Source of the DNA: Flavobacterium sp. CYK-55
GTDB taxonomy: Bacteria; Bacteroidota; Bacteroidia; Flavobacteriales; Flavobacteriaceae
Assembly: GCF_018413465.1 (NCBI RefSeq)
Contig: NZ_JAHCDK010000002.1
Coordinates: forward strand, 62,001-126,000
Reading direction: 5' to 3'
Length of the DNA: 64,000 bases
Position 1 is the first letter of the stretch. Each line of letters starts with the position of its first letter. Of the stretch, positions 16,313-26,836 are shown one piece after another. The position numbers and the translations under genes are program-made. The notes below the pieces were generated by a model. The model was not told the DNA's origin. It searched no databases and saw only the letters and a list, made by a program, of their open reading frames with translations.

Positions 16313-19300
16313 ATGAAAAAGCTATACCTACTGATTTTGCTCTTCATAACTGTGGTGTCAACTGCCCAATTCAGTAAGACACACTATATTCCACCGCTAT
16401 CAGGTTCAGACAACACCTCTTCAAGCGCACAGGAACAGTATTTATATATTTCTACCCCAAGTACCGCACCGGTTAATTTTACCATTAAACAATTAGGAGG
16501 AATCAACGTAACGGGTACGGTTTCAAAAAGTACACCCTATGTGTACAATATTGGCAACGGAACCAATACACAATTGATGGTTCCAAAAAACAATGTAAAT
16601 AATATACTTTCTAATAAAGGCTTTATTGTTGAAGCCGAAGACTTGGTTTATGTTGCGGCACGTATTATTGCCGGAAATAGCAATCAAGCCGGAGCCGTGG
16701 TATCAAAAGGTATGGCAGCTTTGGGCACACGATTCAGAATTGGTTCTTTACTCAATACTACAGCCAACCCATACACCGACAATCACTATACTTTTGTAGC
16801 CATCATGGCCACAGAAAACAACACCTTGGTTACTTTTAGTGATATCAGAACAGGTGCTCAACTCATCAACAATGCCATTGCTGGAAGCACACCTGCACCG
16901 ATTACGCTTAACAGCGGCGAAAGTTTTGTTATGGCGGTTCAAGGCCCTACAGATGCCAATCGTGATGCACTCATCGGCTCGTTAGTGAATTCAGACAAAC
17001 CTATTGCTGTAAATTGTGGCTCATTTACAGGTTCAAACGCAGCTACCAATTTAGATTTAGGTTTTGATCAAATTGTATCAGCCGAACGTACAGGTAAAGA
17101 ATATGTATTTATCAAAAGTACCGGTCAAGCAGATGTTGAAAAAGTATTGCTTACTGCTGATGTTGACAACACAGAAATATACCTGAACAACAACACCGGA
17201 CTTCCGAATTTTATTCTAAATGCAGGTGAATATTTAGTTCTAGACGGAAATCAATTTGTGAGCGGAAGTTTATATGTACGCAGTTCTGAGAAGGTATTTG
17301 CCTATCAAACCGTAGGCGATGATACTCGAACAGATTTTGCCAACCAAGAAATGTTCTTTGTTCCACCGTTAGGTTGTGATACACCGCATATTATTGATAA
17401 CATACCGATGATTGAAAAAATCGGGAGTCGAATTTTTCAAGGCCGAGTTACAATACTTACAGAGGCTGGTTCAACGCTTCAATTTGAGGTTAACGGAACC
17501 ACTTATTCACTAACTGCTTTAGATGCTTTAGCGGGTGTTTCTGTCAACGGTCCAACTACAGTACCAACGCAAAATCAAAGCTTTGACACCTATACCATAA
17601 CCGGACTTACCGGAAACATCACCGTATTATCAACAACACAACTCTATGTTGCTGCTTACGGAACCGATGGCGCTGCAACTTTTGGCGGATTTTACTCAGG
17701 GTTCACTTTCAAACCTGAAATCTCTTTTAATTTATTGGCTATTACTCAAACCAATTGTATTGTACCCAATATTGATTTAAGGGTCACAACCTTGAGTCCG
17801 TTTGATAACTATCAATGGTATTTTAACGGTAATCCTATTCCTGGTGCTACACTTAATCATTATTCGCCACCACAACCCGGTGCCTATTATGTAAAAGCAG
17901 CAATTTCAAATTGTAATGCCATTGGCGATATTTACTCAAATGAAATTCCTGTGAGTACTTGTCCGACTGACTCCGACAATGATACCGTTAATGATAATGT
18001 AGATATTGACTACGATAACGATGGATTGAGCAATTGCAGTGAATCGTTCGGAAATCAACCTATAGACTTAGTTGGAGAAGGCAGCATTTTGATTACTACC
18101 GGAGGCAACGATGCTCCCGAACCTGTGCCGTTTAGCGGAACCACAATAGGTAGTTTTGTAACAAGAACCCCTATGGGTAAAGGAAACTTTGTTAAAGTCG
18201 AAAAAACATTTCCACAACCAATTAATGTAGCTTTAGAATACGCATCAAATGCAAATAGTTCTGACTTCATTACCTCATCAGGAGATTTTATATTGAGTTG
18301 CAACACCTCACAAACTATTACGGTACTCAACCCAACTGATCAATTACTCATTGATACCAATTACGATAATATTTATGAAAGTGGGGTTACCAGCTATTCA
18401 TCATATGAAATTAGGTTTCGTCTAAAGGATGCTTTGCCGCTGGCCGCCGGAACCGGAACTTTTCAATTTCGATGCAACAAAGCATCAAGCCTTAGTTTAA
18501 AGCACATTAATTTATCCGACAACTCCGGAAACAATGCCACTTTCAAGCTAATTTACACCTGTGTTCAACGTGATTCCGATAGCGATGGAATACCTGACAG
18601 TTACGACCTTGACAGTGATAACGATGGTATTCCTGATCGTGCTGAAGCGTTGGGTAATACAGCGCTAAGTCCTGCCAATGCTGATAACAACAAAGATGGT
18701 ATGGATGATGCTTTTGGAACTGGTATTAATCCGAATGATAACGACAATGACGGCGTAGTTAACAACATCGATTTAGATAGTGATAATGATGGAATTTTTG
18801 ACTTGTTTGAAGCCGGACATGCACAAGCTGATGCAAATCTTGACGGAAGAATTGACGGTCTACCCAGCGTTTTTGGCAGCAACGGATTAAGCAATGCTTT
18901 AGAAACCTCAATTGAATCTGGTACCATTAACTATGTAATTGCCGATACCGACAGCAATTCGGTTAAAAATTACTTATCTATTGATAGCGATAACGACAAC
19001 TGTTTTGATGTCATCGAAGCTGGTTTTCAAGATGGTGACGGCAATGGAATTTTAGGCTCAGGCACTGCAACCGTTAACCCGGCTGGAATGGTTCAGAACG
19101 GTTCCGGATATGCTGCACTACCCAACAACAATTACATCATTTCGGCTCCCATCACGATCAATACACAACCCAGTATTTCAGCTTTTTGCGCCTATGACAA
19201 CGCAATCATCAGTATTACCTCAACGCCTGTTGATGGCTATCAGTGGCAATCATTTATAGCCGGTGTTTGGACCGACCTTAACGATGATATCAACCACAAC

Positions 19301-21430
19301 AACACACACAGCCAAAATTTGCAGATTATTGCTCCGCCATTTTCATTTAACGGCAGAAAATATCGCGTGATTTTACGCAAAAACGGAAACAGTTGCTCGG
19401 TTACTTCAAATGAAGTAATACTTAATTTATATGATGTTCCTAACATTACAACTCCGGTTTTGTTGGTTCAATGTGATGATGACAATGACGGCTACACCAC
19501 AGTAAACCTTTTGCAAAAACAAAGTTCTATGGCGCCATTGAGCAATCATGTATTTACTTATTATAAGACGCAAACTGCCGCAGAATTAGGAGACCAAACC
19601 AGCTCTTCCTTTATTGCTAATCCTTTAAATTATTATACCAATACATCAACCGTTTGGGTTCGTATTGTTGAACAAACACATGGCTGTCATAGTGTTGGGC
19701 AATTAGATGTAAATGTGACTACTACGCAAATTCCGCAAAGTTTTGTCAAGAAATATTACAAATGCGACGATTACCTCGATAGTTTTGGCCAAAATTCAAG
19801 CAATAATAACGATCGAGACGGGATATCCAGTTTTGATTTTAGCAGCGCAACCGCTGATATCTTATTGCTGCTTCCGCCCACAGGCACTTACAATGTAAAG
19901 TATTACAAAAACTTTGAAGATGCCTCAATGGAGGTTGATGCCAATGGAGTTTCGTTAGAGATATCTCAAAATTCGTTGGCTGTTGAAAACATCTACAACT
20001 ATCGAAATCGACAGTATCCGTTTCAGCAAAATATTTGGGTTCGAGTTGAAAGCACAATTGACAATTCATGCTTTGGTTTAGGACCATATGTTAAGCTTGA
20101 AGTTGAACAATTACCCGTAGCGCATCAGTATAATTACGACAATATCATTAGACATTGCGATGACAATCAAGACGGAATATACGGTTTTAATACTTCGCTG
20201 TTTAACAACATCATTGTAGCAGGACAAACCAACGTTAACATACAATATTTTGATGCTGCAGGAAACTTAATTCCAGGCAATTTGCCAAATCCGTTTTTTG
20301 TAAACGGAACAACCACCATAACAGCGCGCGTGGTCAATGCTATTACTTATGCAACCGATGGCCCTTGTTATGATGAAGAAACACTGACTTTTATCGTTGA
20401 TAAATTACCTGAAGCTTATCCGGTCAATCCGAGTTTGCTATCGGTTTGTGATGATGAAGTTGACCCGCTTGACCAAGATGGGATTTATGGTTTTGATACG
20501 GCTACGATAGAAAATTCGGTACTCAATGGGCAAACCGGGGTTCGTGTCAAATATTATGACGGAAATTTACAACCCTTGCCAAGCCCGCTGCCCAATCCGT
20601 TTTATACCACTTCACAAAACGTTACTGTAGTGGTTGAAAATCCAATAAATTTAACTTGCCCGGCCAGTACTATTTTACCTTTTAAGGTGTGGCCAACACC
20701 CAAAATAAGATTACAAGGGCGTGAGTTGATATGTTCTGACAACCCTAATTTTTACAAACGTATAGATGCAGATATTGTTGATTCAAGTACAATTTCAAAC
20801 TATACTTTTCAATGGTATAAAGAAGGCGTTTTGATTCCAGGCGCAACTCTGTACACTTTAGATGTCAACGTTCCGGGCTTATATTCTGTAGATGTGACTT
20901 CGGTGCACGGTTGCCTGAAAACGCGTGTTATTGATGTTGTGAATTCTGATGTAGCTCATATTGATGCCATAATTGTTACCGACTTAACTGATTTTAATTC
21001 AATAGAAATCCTCGCCAGTGGTGGTGGTGATTTGGTATATAGCCTTGATGATCCAACCGAATATCAATCTTCAAATATCTTCTATGATGTTTCGATGGGC
21101 ATTCACCAACTCTATGTGAATGACCTCAACGGCTGCGGGAATATTGGTCCGATTGATGTTTATGTTTTAGGTATTCCTAAATTCTTTTCACCAAATGGTG
21201 ACAAAGTCAACGACTATTGGAACTTACGCGGCACCGGTGAAAACCATCAAAATAAATCATGGCTGAATGTTTTTGATCGCCACGGAAAATTACTACACGG
21301 TTTTGGTGCTTCTGACTTGGGTTGGGACGGAAACTACAACGGAAACCCCATGCCTTCTGACGATTATTGGTATGTAATTGAAATGGAAGATGGCAGAATT
21401 TTTAAAGGACATTTCAGTTTAATTCGATAA
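16313..21430 (+). CDS. Giant T9SS type B surface protein with IgGFc-binding-like and calcium-binding repeat regions
   Basis: Very large secreted protein (1705 residues), probably surface-exposed. A signal peptide (MKKLYLLILLFITVVSTAQ) is followed by about 450 residues resembling the IgGFc-binding N-terminal domain found in bacterial surface proteins (KGFIVEAEDLVYVAARI, VAIMATENNTLVTFSD). An Ig-like segment comes next, then acidic thrombospondin type 3-like calcium-binding repeats (about 550-890; DSDSDGIPDSYDLDSDNDG and relatives). Several beta-rich modules follow, each starting near a CDDDNDGYTTVNL-like motif (about 1060-1500). The C-terminus is a T9SS type B domain: FFSPNGDKVNDYWNL, LNVFDRHGK, GWDGNYNGNPMPSDDYWY. 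Adhesion or matrix binding is a reasonable inference; nothing identifies the ligand. It is flanked by another type B protein and an esterase in the same direction. Confidence 0.9.
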   Translation: MKKLYLLILLFITVVSTAQFSKTHYIPPLSGSDNTSSSAQEQYLYISTPSTAPVNFTIKQLGGINVTGTVSKSTPYVYNIGNGTNTQLMVPKNNVNNILSNKGFIVEAEDLVYVAARIIAGNSNQAGAVVSKGMAALGTRFRIGSLLNTTANPYTDNHYTFVAIMATENNTLVTFSDIRTGAQLINNAIAGSTPAPITLNSGESFVMAVQGPTDANRDALIGSLVNSDKPIAVNCGSFTGSNAATNLDLGFDQIVSAERTGKEYVFIKSTGQADVEKVLLTADVDNTEIYLNNNTGLPNFILNAGEYLVLDGNQFVSGSLYVRSSEKVFAYQTVGDDTRTDFANQEMFFVPPLGCDTPHIIDNIPMIEKIGSRIFQGRVTILTEAGSTLQFEVNGTTYSLTALDALAGVSVNGPTTVPTQNQSFDTYTITGLTGNITVLSTTQLYVAAYGTDGAATFGGFYSGFTFKPEISFNLLAITQTNCIVPNIDLRVTTLSPFDNYQWYFNGNPIPGATLNHYSPPQPGAYYVKAAISNCNAIGDIYSNEIPVSTCPTDSDNDTVNDNVDIDYDNDGLSNCSESFGNQPIDLVGEGSILITTGGNDAPEPVPFSGTTIGSFVTRTPMGKGNFVKVEKTFPQPINVALEYASNANSSDFITSSGDFILSCNTSQTITVLNPTDQLLIDTNYDNIYESGVTSYSSYEIRFRLKDALPLAAGTGTFQFRCNKASSLSLKHINLSDNSGNNATFKLIYTCVQRDSDSDGIPDSYDLDSDNDGIPDRAEALGNTALSPANADNNKDGMDDAFGTGINPNDNDNDGVVNNIDLDSDNDGIFDLFEAGHAQADANLDGRIDGLPSVFGSNGLSNALETSIESGTINYVIADTDSNSVKNYLSIDSDNDNCFDVIEAGFQDGDGNGILGSGTATVNPAGMVQNGSGYAALPNNNYIISAPITINTQPSISAFCAYDNAIISITSTPVDGYQWQSFIAGVWTDLNDDINHNNTHSQNLQIIAPPFSFNGRKYRVILRKNGNSCSVTSNEVILNLYDVPNITTPVLLVQCDDDNDGYTTVNLLQKQSSMAPLSNHVFTYYKTQTAAELGDQTSSSFIANPLNYYTNTSTVWVRIVEQTHGCHSVGQLDVNVTTTQIPQSFVKKYYKCDDYLDSFGQNSSNNNDRDGISSFDFSSATADILLLLPPTGTYNVKYYKNFEDASMEVDANGVSLEISQNSLAVENIYNYRNRQYPFQQNIWVRVESTIDNSCFGLGPYVKLEVEQLPVAHQYNYDNIIRHCDDNQDGIYGFNTSLFNNIIVAGQTNVNIQYFDAAGNLIPGNLPNPFFVNGTTTITARVVNAITYATDGPCYDEETLTFIVDKLPEAYPVNPSLLSVCDDEVDPLDQDGIYGFDTATIENSVLNGQTGVRVKYYDGNLQPLPSPLPNPFYTTSQNVTVVVENPINLTCPASTILPFKVWPTPKIRLQGRELICSDNPNFYKRIDADIVDSSTISNYTFQWYKEGVLIPGATLYTLDVNVPGLYSVDVTSVHGCLKTRVIDVVNSDVAHIDAIIVTDLTDFNSIEILASGGGDLVYSLDDPTEYQSSNIFYDVSMGIHQLYVNDLNGCGNIGPIDVYVLGIPKFFSPNGDKVNDYWNLRGTGENHQNKSWLNVFDRHGKLLHGFGASDLGWDGNYNGNPMPSDDYWYVIEMEDGRIFKGHFSLIR

Positions 21431-22351
21431 ATGAAATTTTTACTTATAATTCCACTTTTTTGTTTGAATATGCTAGCGCAACCCATTGAAGTTAAAGCAG
21501 GCAGAGTTGTTCGTATATCAGATTTCGCAAGCAAGCTAATCACACCCAAAAACATTGATGTTTGGTTGCCCGATGGTTATAACGAAAAACAGAAATACAG
21601 TGTTCTATATATGCACGACGGACAGATGCTTTATGATCCTGAAACTATATGGAACAAGCAAGCTTGGGACGTAGACGACATTGCTAACCAGCTTATCAAA
21701 TCAGGGCAAACCCAGCCCTTTATTGTGGTAGGAATTTGGAACAATCCGAGGTTTAGACACCAAGAATACTTTCCGCAAAAGGCCTTTGAAAGCATGACTG
21801 AAGAACAACAGAAATTGGTTTCAGATGAATACCTCAACTTGAAAAAAATATCTGAACCCTTCAAACCGGTGTCAGATGCTTATTTAAAATTTATTGTCTC
21901 CGAACTAAAACCTTATGTAGACAGCCATTTTAGTGTTTTTACTGATCGTGACCACACATTTATTATGGGTTCGAGTATGGGCGGATTGATTTCAATGTAC
22001 GCCTACTGCGAATACCCAAAAGTGTTTGGAGGCGCTGCTTGTTTGTCAACACACTGGACCGGAATTTACCGCAACGAAAACAATCCGGTACCGGACGCCA
22101 TGATCAATTATCTGCAAAACTACTTACAACCTGAAGCAGGCAGAAAAATCTACTTTGATTATGGCGATAAAACTTTAGATAGTTTATATGCTCCATCACA
22201 AAAAAAGGTGAATGCGCTGCTCAAAGCCAAAAGTTTTACACCAAAAAATGCCATGTCTCAATTTTTTCCGGGTGAAAATCATTCGGAAGAAGCTTGGAAA
22301 AAAAGACTCGATATTCCGCTTACTTTTTTATTGGGAAACGTTAAGCCCTAG
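21431..22351 (+). CDS. Secreted alpha/beta-hydrolase, esterase D/Fes-like family
   Basis: Predicted periplasmic or secreted esterase of 306 residues. A signal peptide (MKFLLIIPLFCLNMLAQ) leads into the putative esterase fold: NIDVWLPDGYN, YSVLYMHDGQMLYD, FIVVGIWNN. The nucleophile elbow is GSSMGG with S182, and the catalytic histidine is probably in GENHSEEAWKKR near the C-terminus. Relatives act on esterified sugars or siderophores; the substrate here is unknown. The ATG abuts the stop of the giant surface protein (TAAATG), so the two are co-translated. The stop codon TAG is itself part of the dispersed repeat that starts at 22345. Confidence 0.88.
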   Translation: MKFLLIIPLFCLNMLAQPIEVKAGRVVRISDFASKLITPKNIDVWLPDGYNEKQKYSVLYMHDGQMLYDPETIWNKQAWDVDDIANQLIKSGQTQPFIVVGIWNNPRFRHQEYFPQKAFESMTEEQQKLVSDEYLNLKKISEPFKPVSDAYLKFIVSELKPYVDSHFSVFTDRDHTFIMGSSMGGLISMYAYCEYPKVFGGAACLSTHWTGIYRNENNPVPDAMINYLQNYLQPEAGRKIYFDYGDKTLDSLYAPSQKKVNALLKAKSFTPKNAMSQFFPGENHSEEAWKKRLDIPLTFLLGNVKP

Positions 22352-22427
22352 CCCGGATGGCAGCGGCTATCCTTTTGTGCTGGGGTTCAGCGCAAAAGAT
22401 AACAGCGAACAGCCGGATGAGCTTCAA
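22345..22427 (+). repeat. Dispersed structured intergenic repeat, copy 2
   Basis: The copy runs from CCCTAGCCCGGATGGCAGC to AGCCGGATGAGCTTC. Outer pairing is AGC-CCGG with CCGG-GCT. The inner hairpin is CTTTTG/CAAAAG topped by GCTG/CAGC, with TAT/ATA below it across a bulged C. It overlaps the esterase stop codon at one end and the terminator U-tract of the minus-strand gene at the other. Confidence 0.8.
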
Positions 22428-22458
22428 AAAAAAACCACCCACAAATTGCGGATGGTTT
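22424..22458 (-). terminator. Terminator of the fibronectin/T9SS protein gene
   Basis: On the minus strand AAACCATCC pairs with GGGTGGTTT (22458-22450 with 22440-22432, one G-U pair), followed by eight or more T. It lies 22 bp past the stop codon. Confidence 0.85.
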
Positions 22459-22480
22459 CTCATTATATAATCGTTTAGAT

Positions 22481-25400
22481 TTACTCTTTTACGATGCGCA
22501 TGGTTTGCGCCAAGCCTGAAGATTGAACTTTAACCAAATAAGTTCCGGCCGATAGTTGCGTCATGTTGATGGTGCCCGTTTTGGCATGCAGATTTTGCTG
22601 AGCCACCAATTGCCCCAACATATTGTATATCTCAACTTGATCAATCGGTTGGTCATTGCTCAAGTTGAGCATACCTGTAGTTGGGTTGGGATATAAAGCT
22701 AAATGCTCTAATTGGTTTTGCTCATTGGCTAATGAAGTGGTACACTTGATATATCTGACTCGATTGACTTGTTCACTGGTACATGTAGCGTCGTTGTGCA
22801 AGTAATAGCGAAGCACACCAGAGTTGGTACTTGACTGCCATACGAGCGGCGTTGTTCCGAAAGCGTAAATTACCGTTGCGTTGGCATTGGTGATGGTCAC
22901 AAAATCAGTGGCTACAGAGCTGGTAAAAGTATATTCTTTATTGGTACTAATGTTGACATTGGCATATTCACCGGTCCAGGCCGTATTGGTAATTTGTTCA
23001 TTGCTACCACTGCAAACCGGCGTAAAATTGAGTTGCGGGAATAAACCGTTCACCGCCGTTGTACAACCGGTTACGGTTAAAGTAGTAAAACTTCCTCCGC
23101 TCACCCATGCACTTCCGTACGGACCACAGAAATTTCTTCCCCAAATGTAATAAGTAGTTGCAGCTGTCAATCCGGTAATTACACGCGTAGTACTGAGCGA
23201 GCTTCCGCTGGCAGCTGTTAAACTAGTCGGTGGAGTACTGCTTGTACTGATGTAGTATTGATAGGCCTGAGGTGTAATAGAACTTGTCCATTGTACAGTG
23301 GCTTGCGCAATATCAATACCCGAAACACTTACAGAAGTTGGCGGTGCACAATAGGAAGCACAAGTGATGGATCTTGTTCGATTGGTATTCTGCGTGCCGC
23401 AATTGGCATTGGTATGAAAATAATATCTGATAACCCCTGATGTTGTTCCTGAAACCCAAACCAGTGGTGTGGTACCACGTGTGTAGACTGTTGTGCCGGT
23501 TTCATTGGTGATGGTAATAAAATCGGTGGCGACCGAGCTGGTAAAAGTGTATTCTTTATTGGTGAGGATATTCACCAAAGCATACTCACCCGCATAAGCA
23601 TCGGTTACAATGGTTTCAGAAACACCCGTACAACCCGGTGTGAAAGCTGAGGTTGGATATTGGCCGTAGATAGCATCGGTACAATCGCCTTGTACTGGTG
23701 TGGTAAAGCTTCCGCCTGATACCCATGTGCTATCGGTAGTTCCGCAATCTGAGCGAACCCAAACGTAATAGGTAGTACTTCCGGTAAGGTTAATCAAATT
23801 AGCGGTAAGCGCATTTAAACTTCCGACAGGAGTTGTAGAAGCATTGGGCGCAACACTTGATGTACTAAAGTAAATATCGTATTGCGTTGGTGCCGGAACC
23901 GCAGCTGACCATGAAAGATTGGCTGTATTACTGGTAATATTTGAAACCGATACGTTTGAAGGAGCACTACAAGCTGCTGCCAAAGTGGTGAAACTTCCGC
24001 CTGACATCCAGCTGCTTTTACTTGAACCACAATCTGATCGAACCCAGAAATAATAAGTGGTACTCGCTGTTAAATTGATCAAATTGGCTGCGAGTGAAGT
24101 TACGGTTCCTGAAGCAATTGTAGCCGCTGTTGGTGCAGTATTAGAGGTGCTGAAATAAACATCATACTGCGCTGGCGTGGGAACCGCTGCTGACCAAGTT
24201 ATATTGGCAGAGGTACTGGTAATACTGCCACTGCTCAGGTTAGTTGGCCCATTACACGGAGCTGATGCAGTGGTGAAATTTCCACCGGCGACCCAGACGC
24301 TCTGACTTCCGCCACAGCTAGAACGAACCCAAACATAATAAGTGGTTTGAGATGATAAACCTGTTAAAGTAGTGCTCGTATTGGTTGCAGTACTCGTTGG
24401 TGTTGTACTGCTGTTTGGTGCTGTACTTACGGTGCTAAGATAAATTTGATAACCTTGTGCTGGACCGGGAACCGGAGCTGTCCAACTGACCACTACAGAG
24501 GTTTGAGTTACGGTACCAAGGGTAACAGCCACCGGGGCACTACAAACACCAGTCACTGGTTGGCAGGTAATATAACGCGTACGATTGGAATTTTGAGCGG
24601 CACAAGCTGAATTAGCGTGAATATAATAACGAATAGTACCCGACACGAGACCAGAATTCCAAATCAAAGGTGTGTTTCCGGATATATAGGTAATGGTGGC
24701 ATCTTGGTTGGTAATCGTAATATAATCACTGGTTACTGAGCTTCTAAAAGTATATTGACGATTCGAAAAAATAGAAACCAAATTGTATTCACCGGCATAA
24801 GCATCGGTTACAATGACTTCTTCAACACCACTGCTCAAACAAGTTGGCGTAAAAGTGGTGGTTGGATATTGACCGTTTTGAGCATCGGTACATCCGGTAG
24901 TACTGCCAGTAGTATTGAAAACAGTTCCAAACACCCATTGACTCACACCGTTGGCACAATTAGAACGCACCCAAAAATAATAAGTGCTGTTGGCAGTAAG
25001 CCCATTGGCTGTTACACCATTGGTCGTGGTAGAACCCGTAGGTGCTGTAGATGCTGTTGGTGTAACCTGATTGGTAGCTATATAATATTGATAACCATTG
25101 GCCGGAATCGGACTAGCATGGTTCCAGGTTGTGGTTACTGTATTGGCTGTAACTGCTGAAATAACCAGCCCTGAAGGTGTGGTACAACTGGGCACTGCAT
25201 TATTACATGCAACGGTTGTAGTTCTGCTTACGTTCTGGAAACCACAGGTTGAATTGGTATGAAGCATAAAACGAATAGTAGCCGTATTCGCGCCCGAAGA
25301 CCAAACCAAAGGCGTTGGACCACTGGCGTATGTGTATGAAGTGGAATCATCTTTAATGGTAATGAAATCTGTGGTGGTAGAACTGGTAAACGTATAGGTT

Positions 25401-26569
25401 TTATTAGGCAAAATATTGACTTTGCTGAATTCACCCGCCCAAGAATTGGTGGCGATGATTTCAGGCGTTCCGATACAAGCCGGTGTAAAAGTTGTGGTTG
25501 GGTTTTGCCCGTAAATACTAGTAACACAACCTACAGGGTCTGAGGCTAAGGTACTAAAGCTTCCGCCGTAAATCCAATTTGAAATATCAGTTCCGCATGA
25601 AGATCGCAACCAATAATAATAAGTAGTATTGGGTGTTAAACCGGTAACTGTAGTTTTATTTTGGACTTGTTCAGAGCCGCTGGGCGTTGCATTAATTGTT
25701 GGTGTTGTACTGTTGGTACTGACATAATATTGAGTAGCTGTAAACGAACCGCTAAACGACCAACTCAACACAGCTCCGGTACTTGAAATAGAATAACTAA
25801 TCGGACTAATCGGCGCAACACAAGTAGACGGAACTACAGAACAGGTAACCGAGCGTGTGCGTTCCACCTGCTGGATTCCGCAATTGCTGTTGCTGTTCAA
25901 AAAGTAACGAATAACTCCGTCAAAGGTGCCGGAATTCCATGTAAACGGAACTGCTCCATGCGCAACAACTCCATCAACTCCGGTGTTGGTAAGGGTCACA
26001 TAGTCTGTGTTTCTGGAACTGTCAAAAATGTATTGACGGTTGGGAACTACCTCAATATCGGCATATTCACCCGCATAAGCATCGGTATTGATTACCTCGG
26101 CACTTCCGGTGCAAGAAGGTACAAATGTGGTGGCTGGATTTAATCCGTATGGGCCATTAGCACAGCCTGAGTTCGCGGCCAAAGTGGTGAAACTACCTGC
26201 GCTTTGCCAATCACTGACCGAAGTAAAATCACAACGGGTGCGCACAAAAATTCGGTAGGTAAAGTTCGGCGTGAGACCAGACCAAGTTGCATAGGTTAAA
26301 CCCGTTGTTTCGTGGTTGGCTTCGGCCCCAATTGGCGGATAATTGATCAAATCATTCGTTACGTAATAATCGTAGTTCATGACTGAGCTTCCGGAGGTGG
26401 GCGCTGACCATGAAAACGATACGCTATCAGTAGTGAGCGAAGTTTTTTGGATGTTGATTGGGCGATTGCACTGCGCGCTTATTTGATTAGGAAAAACGAA
26501 AATAAACAACAACATAAAAATGAATAGGCTTTTATGTGTCGATGTTTTAAAAGAGTAATTCTTTTTCAT
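22481..26569 (-). CDS. Multidomain fibronectin type III protein with five novel-looking repeat modules and T9SS type A sorting domain
   Basis: Secreted surface protein of 1362 residues. The ATG at 26569 is chosen because it gives a signal peptide ([20 protein letters not shown], cleavage after QISAQ); a longer reading frame adds 28 unlikely residues. Seven fibronectin type III domains (about 35-130, 250-340, 460-555, 675-955 as three in a row, 1075-1160) alternate with five copies of a Cys-bounded module of about 110 residues (about 135-245, 345-455, 558-670, 960-1072, 1165-1277). Module landmarks are [32 protein letters not shown], IRYYxHTN and RxRxITC. The last 75 residues are a T9SS type A signal ([32 protein letters not shown]). 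Likely a surface adhesin or matrix protein. It has its own promoter and terminator. Confidence 0.92.
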   Translation of the reverse strand: MKKNYSFKTSTHKSLFIFMLLFIFVFPNQISAQCNRPINIQKTSLTTDSVSFSWSAPTSGSSVMNYDYYVTNDLINYPPIGAEANHETTGLTYATWSGLTPNFTYRIFVRTRCDFTSVSDWQSAGSFTTLAANSGCANGPYGLNPATTFVPSCTGSAEVINTDAYAGEYADIEVVPNRQYIFDSSRNTDYVTLTNTGVDGVVAHGAVPFTWNSGTFDGVIRYFLNSNSNCGIQQVERTRSVTCSVVPSTCVAPISPISYSISSTGAVLSWSFSGSFTATQYYVSTNSTTPTINATPSGSEQVQNKTTVTGLTPNTTYYYWLRSSCGTDISNWIYGGSFSTLASDPVGCVTSIYGQNPTTTFTPACIGTPEIIATNSWAGEFSKVNILPNKTYTFTSSTTTDFITIKDDSTSYTYASGPTPLVWSSGANTATIRFMLHTNSTCGFQNVSRTTTVACNNAVPSCTTPSGLVISAVTANTVTTTWNHASPIPANGYQYYIATNQVTPTASTAPTGSTTTNGVTANGLTANSTYYFWVRSNCANGVSQWVFGTVFNTTGSTTGCTDAQNGQYPTTTFTPTCLSSGVEEVIVTDAYAGEYNLVSIFSNRQYTFRSSVTSDYITITNQDATITYISGNTPLIWNSGLVSGTIRYYIHANSACAAQNSNRTRYITCQPVTGVCSAPVAVTLGTVTQTSVVVSWTAPVPGPAQGYQIYLSTVSTAPNSSTTPTSTATNTSTTLTGLSSQTTYYVWVRSSCGGSQSVWVAGGNFTTASAPCNGPTNLSSGSITSTSANITWSAAVPTPAQYDVYFSTSNTAPTAATIASGTVTSLAANLINLTASTTYYFWVRSDCGSSKSSWMSGGSFTTLAAACSAPSNVSVSNITSNTANLSWSAAVPAPTQYDIYFSTSSVAPNASTTPVGSLNALTANLINLTGSTTYYVWVRSDCGTTDSTWVSGGSFTTPVQGDCTDAIYGQYPTSAFTPGCTGVSETIVTDAYAGEYALVNILTNKEYTFTSSVATDFITITNETGTTVYTRGTTPLVWVSGTTSGVIRYYFHTNANCGTQNTNRTRSITCASYCAPPTSVSVSGIDIAQATVQWTSSITPQAYQYYISTSSTPPTSLTAASGSSLSTTRVITGLTAATTYYIWGRNFCGPYGSAWVSGGSFTTLTVTGCTTAVNGLFPQLNFTPVCSGSNEQITNTAWTGEYANVNISTNKEYTFTSSVATDFVTITNANATVIYAFGTTPLVWQSSTNSGVLRYYLHNDATCTSEQVNRVRYIKCTTSLANEQNQLEHLALYPNPTTGMLNLSNDQPIDQVEIYNMLGQLVAQQNLHAKTGTINMTQLSAGTYLVKVQSSGLAQTMRIVKE

Positions 26570-26595
26570 AAAACTAGATTTGAATTCACAACTTA

Positions 26596-26629
26596 CAAAT
26601 ATAAAATCTCTGACGGTTAAATCTTTCAA
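26596..26629 (-). promoter_or_regulatory. Promoter of the fibronectin/T9SS protein gene
   Basis: On the minus strand TTG (26629-26627) and TATATTTG (26603-26596) are 23 bp apart, matching the TTG / TAnnTTTG promoter. The leader to the ATG at 26569 would be about 20 nt. Confidence 0.65.
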
Positions 26630-26716
26630 AAAAAAGTAATTGCAGCCAATCATTGAATAATTGAGCCAAAATTATCTGTATCTGTTTTGAGTAATAAGCT
26701 TGTGTTTGCACTACAC

Positions 26717-26798
26717 CCCTAGCCCGGATAGTAGTGAAAATCCTTTTGCGGCGGAGTTCGCCGTGAAAGATTGCAACGGATAGCCGGATCAGCTTCAA
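26717..26798 (+). repeat. Dispersed structured intergenic repeat, copy 3
   Basis: The copy runs from CCCTAGCCCGGATAG to AGCCGGATCAGCTTC. The outer helix is AGC-CCGG/CCGG-GCT. The inner hairpin is topped by CGGCG/CGCCG, with AAT/ATT below it across a bulged C. It abuts the U-tract of the typA terminator. Confidence 0.78.
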
Positions 26799-26828
26799 AA
26801 AAAAAACCACCCAAAAGCTGGATGGTTT
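26797..26828 (-). terminator. Terminator of typA
   Basis: On the minus strand AAACCATCC (26828-26820) pairs with GGGTGGTTT (26812-26804) and is followed by about ten T. It lies 8 bp past the typA stop; the stem arms are the same as those of the terminator at 22432-22458. Confidence 0.85.
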
Positions 26829-26836
26829 TCTGAGTA

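Noticed and set aside
18540-19050. Repeated GATAGTGATAACGATGG-like DNA that might look like a repeat array
   Set aside because: It encodes the Asp/Asn-rich calcium-binding repeats of the giant surface protein, in frame throughout.
24755-25159. Plus-strand frame of 134 codons, Ser/Thr/Gly/Cys-rich, opposite the fibronectin protein
   Set aside because: Its repeats mirror the repeated modules on the minus strand; it is a shadow.
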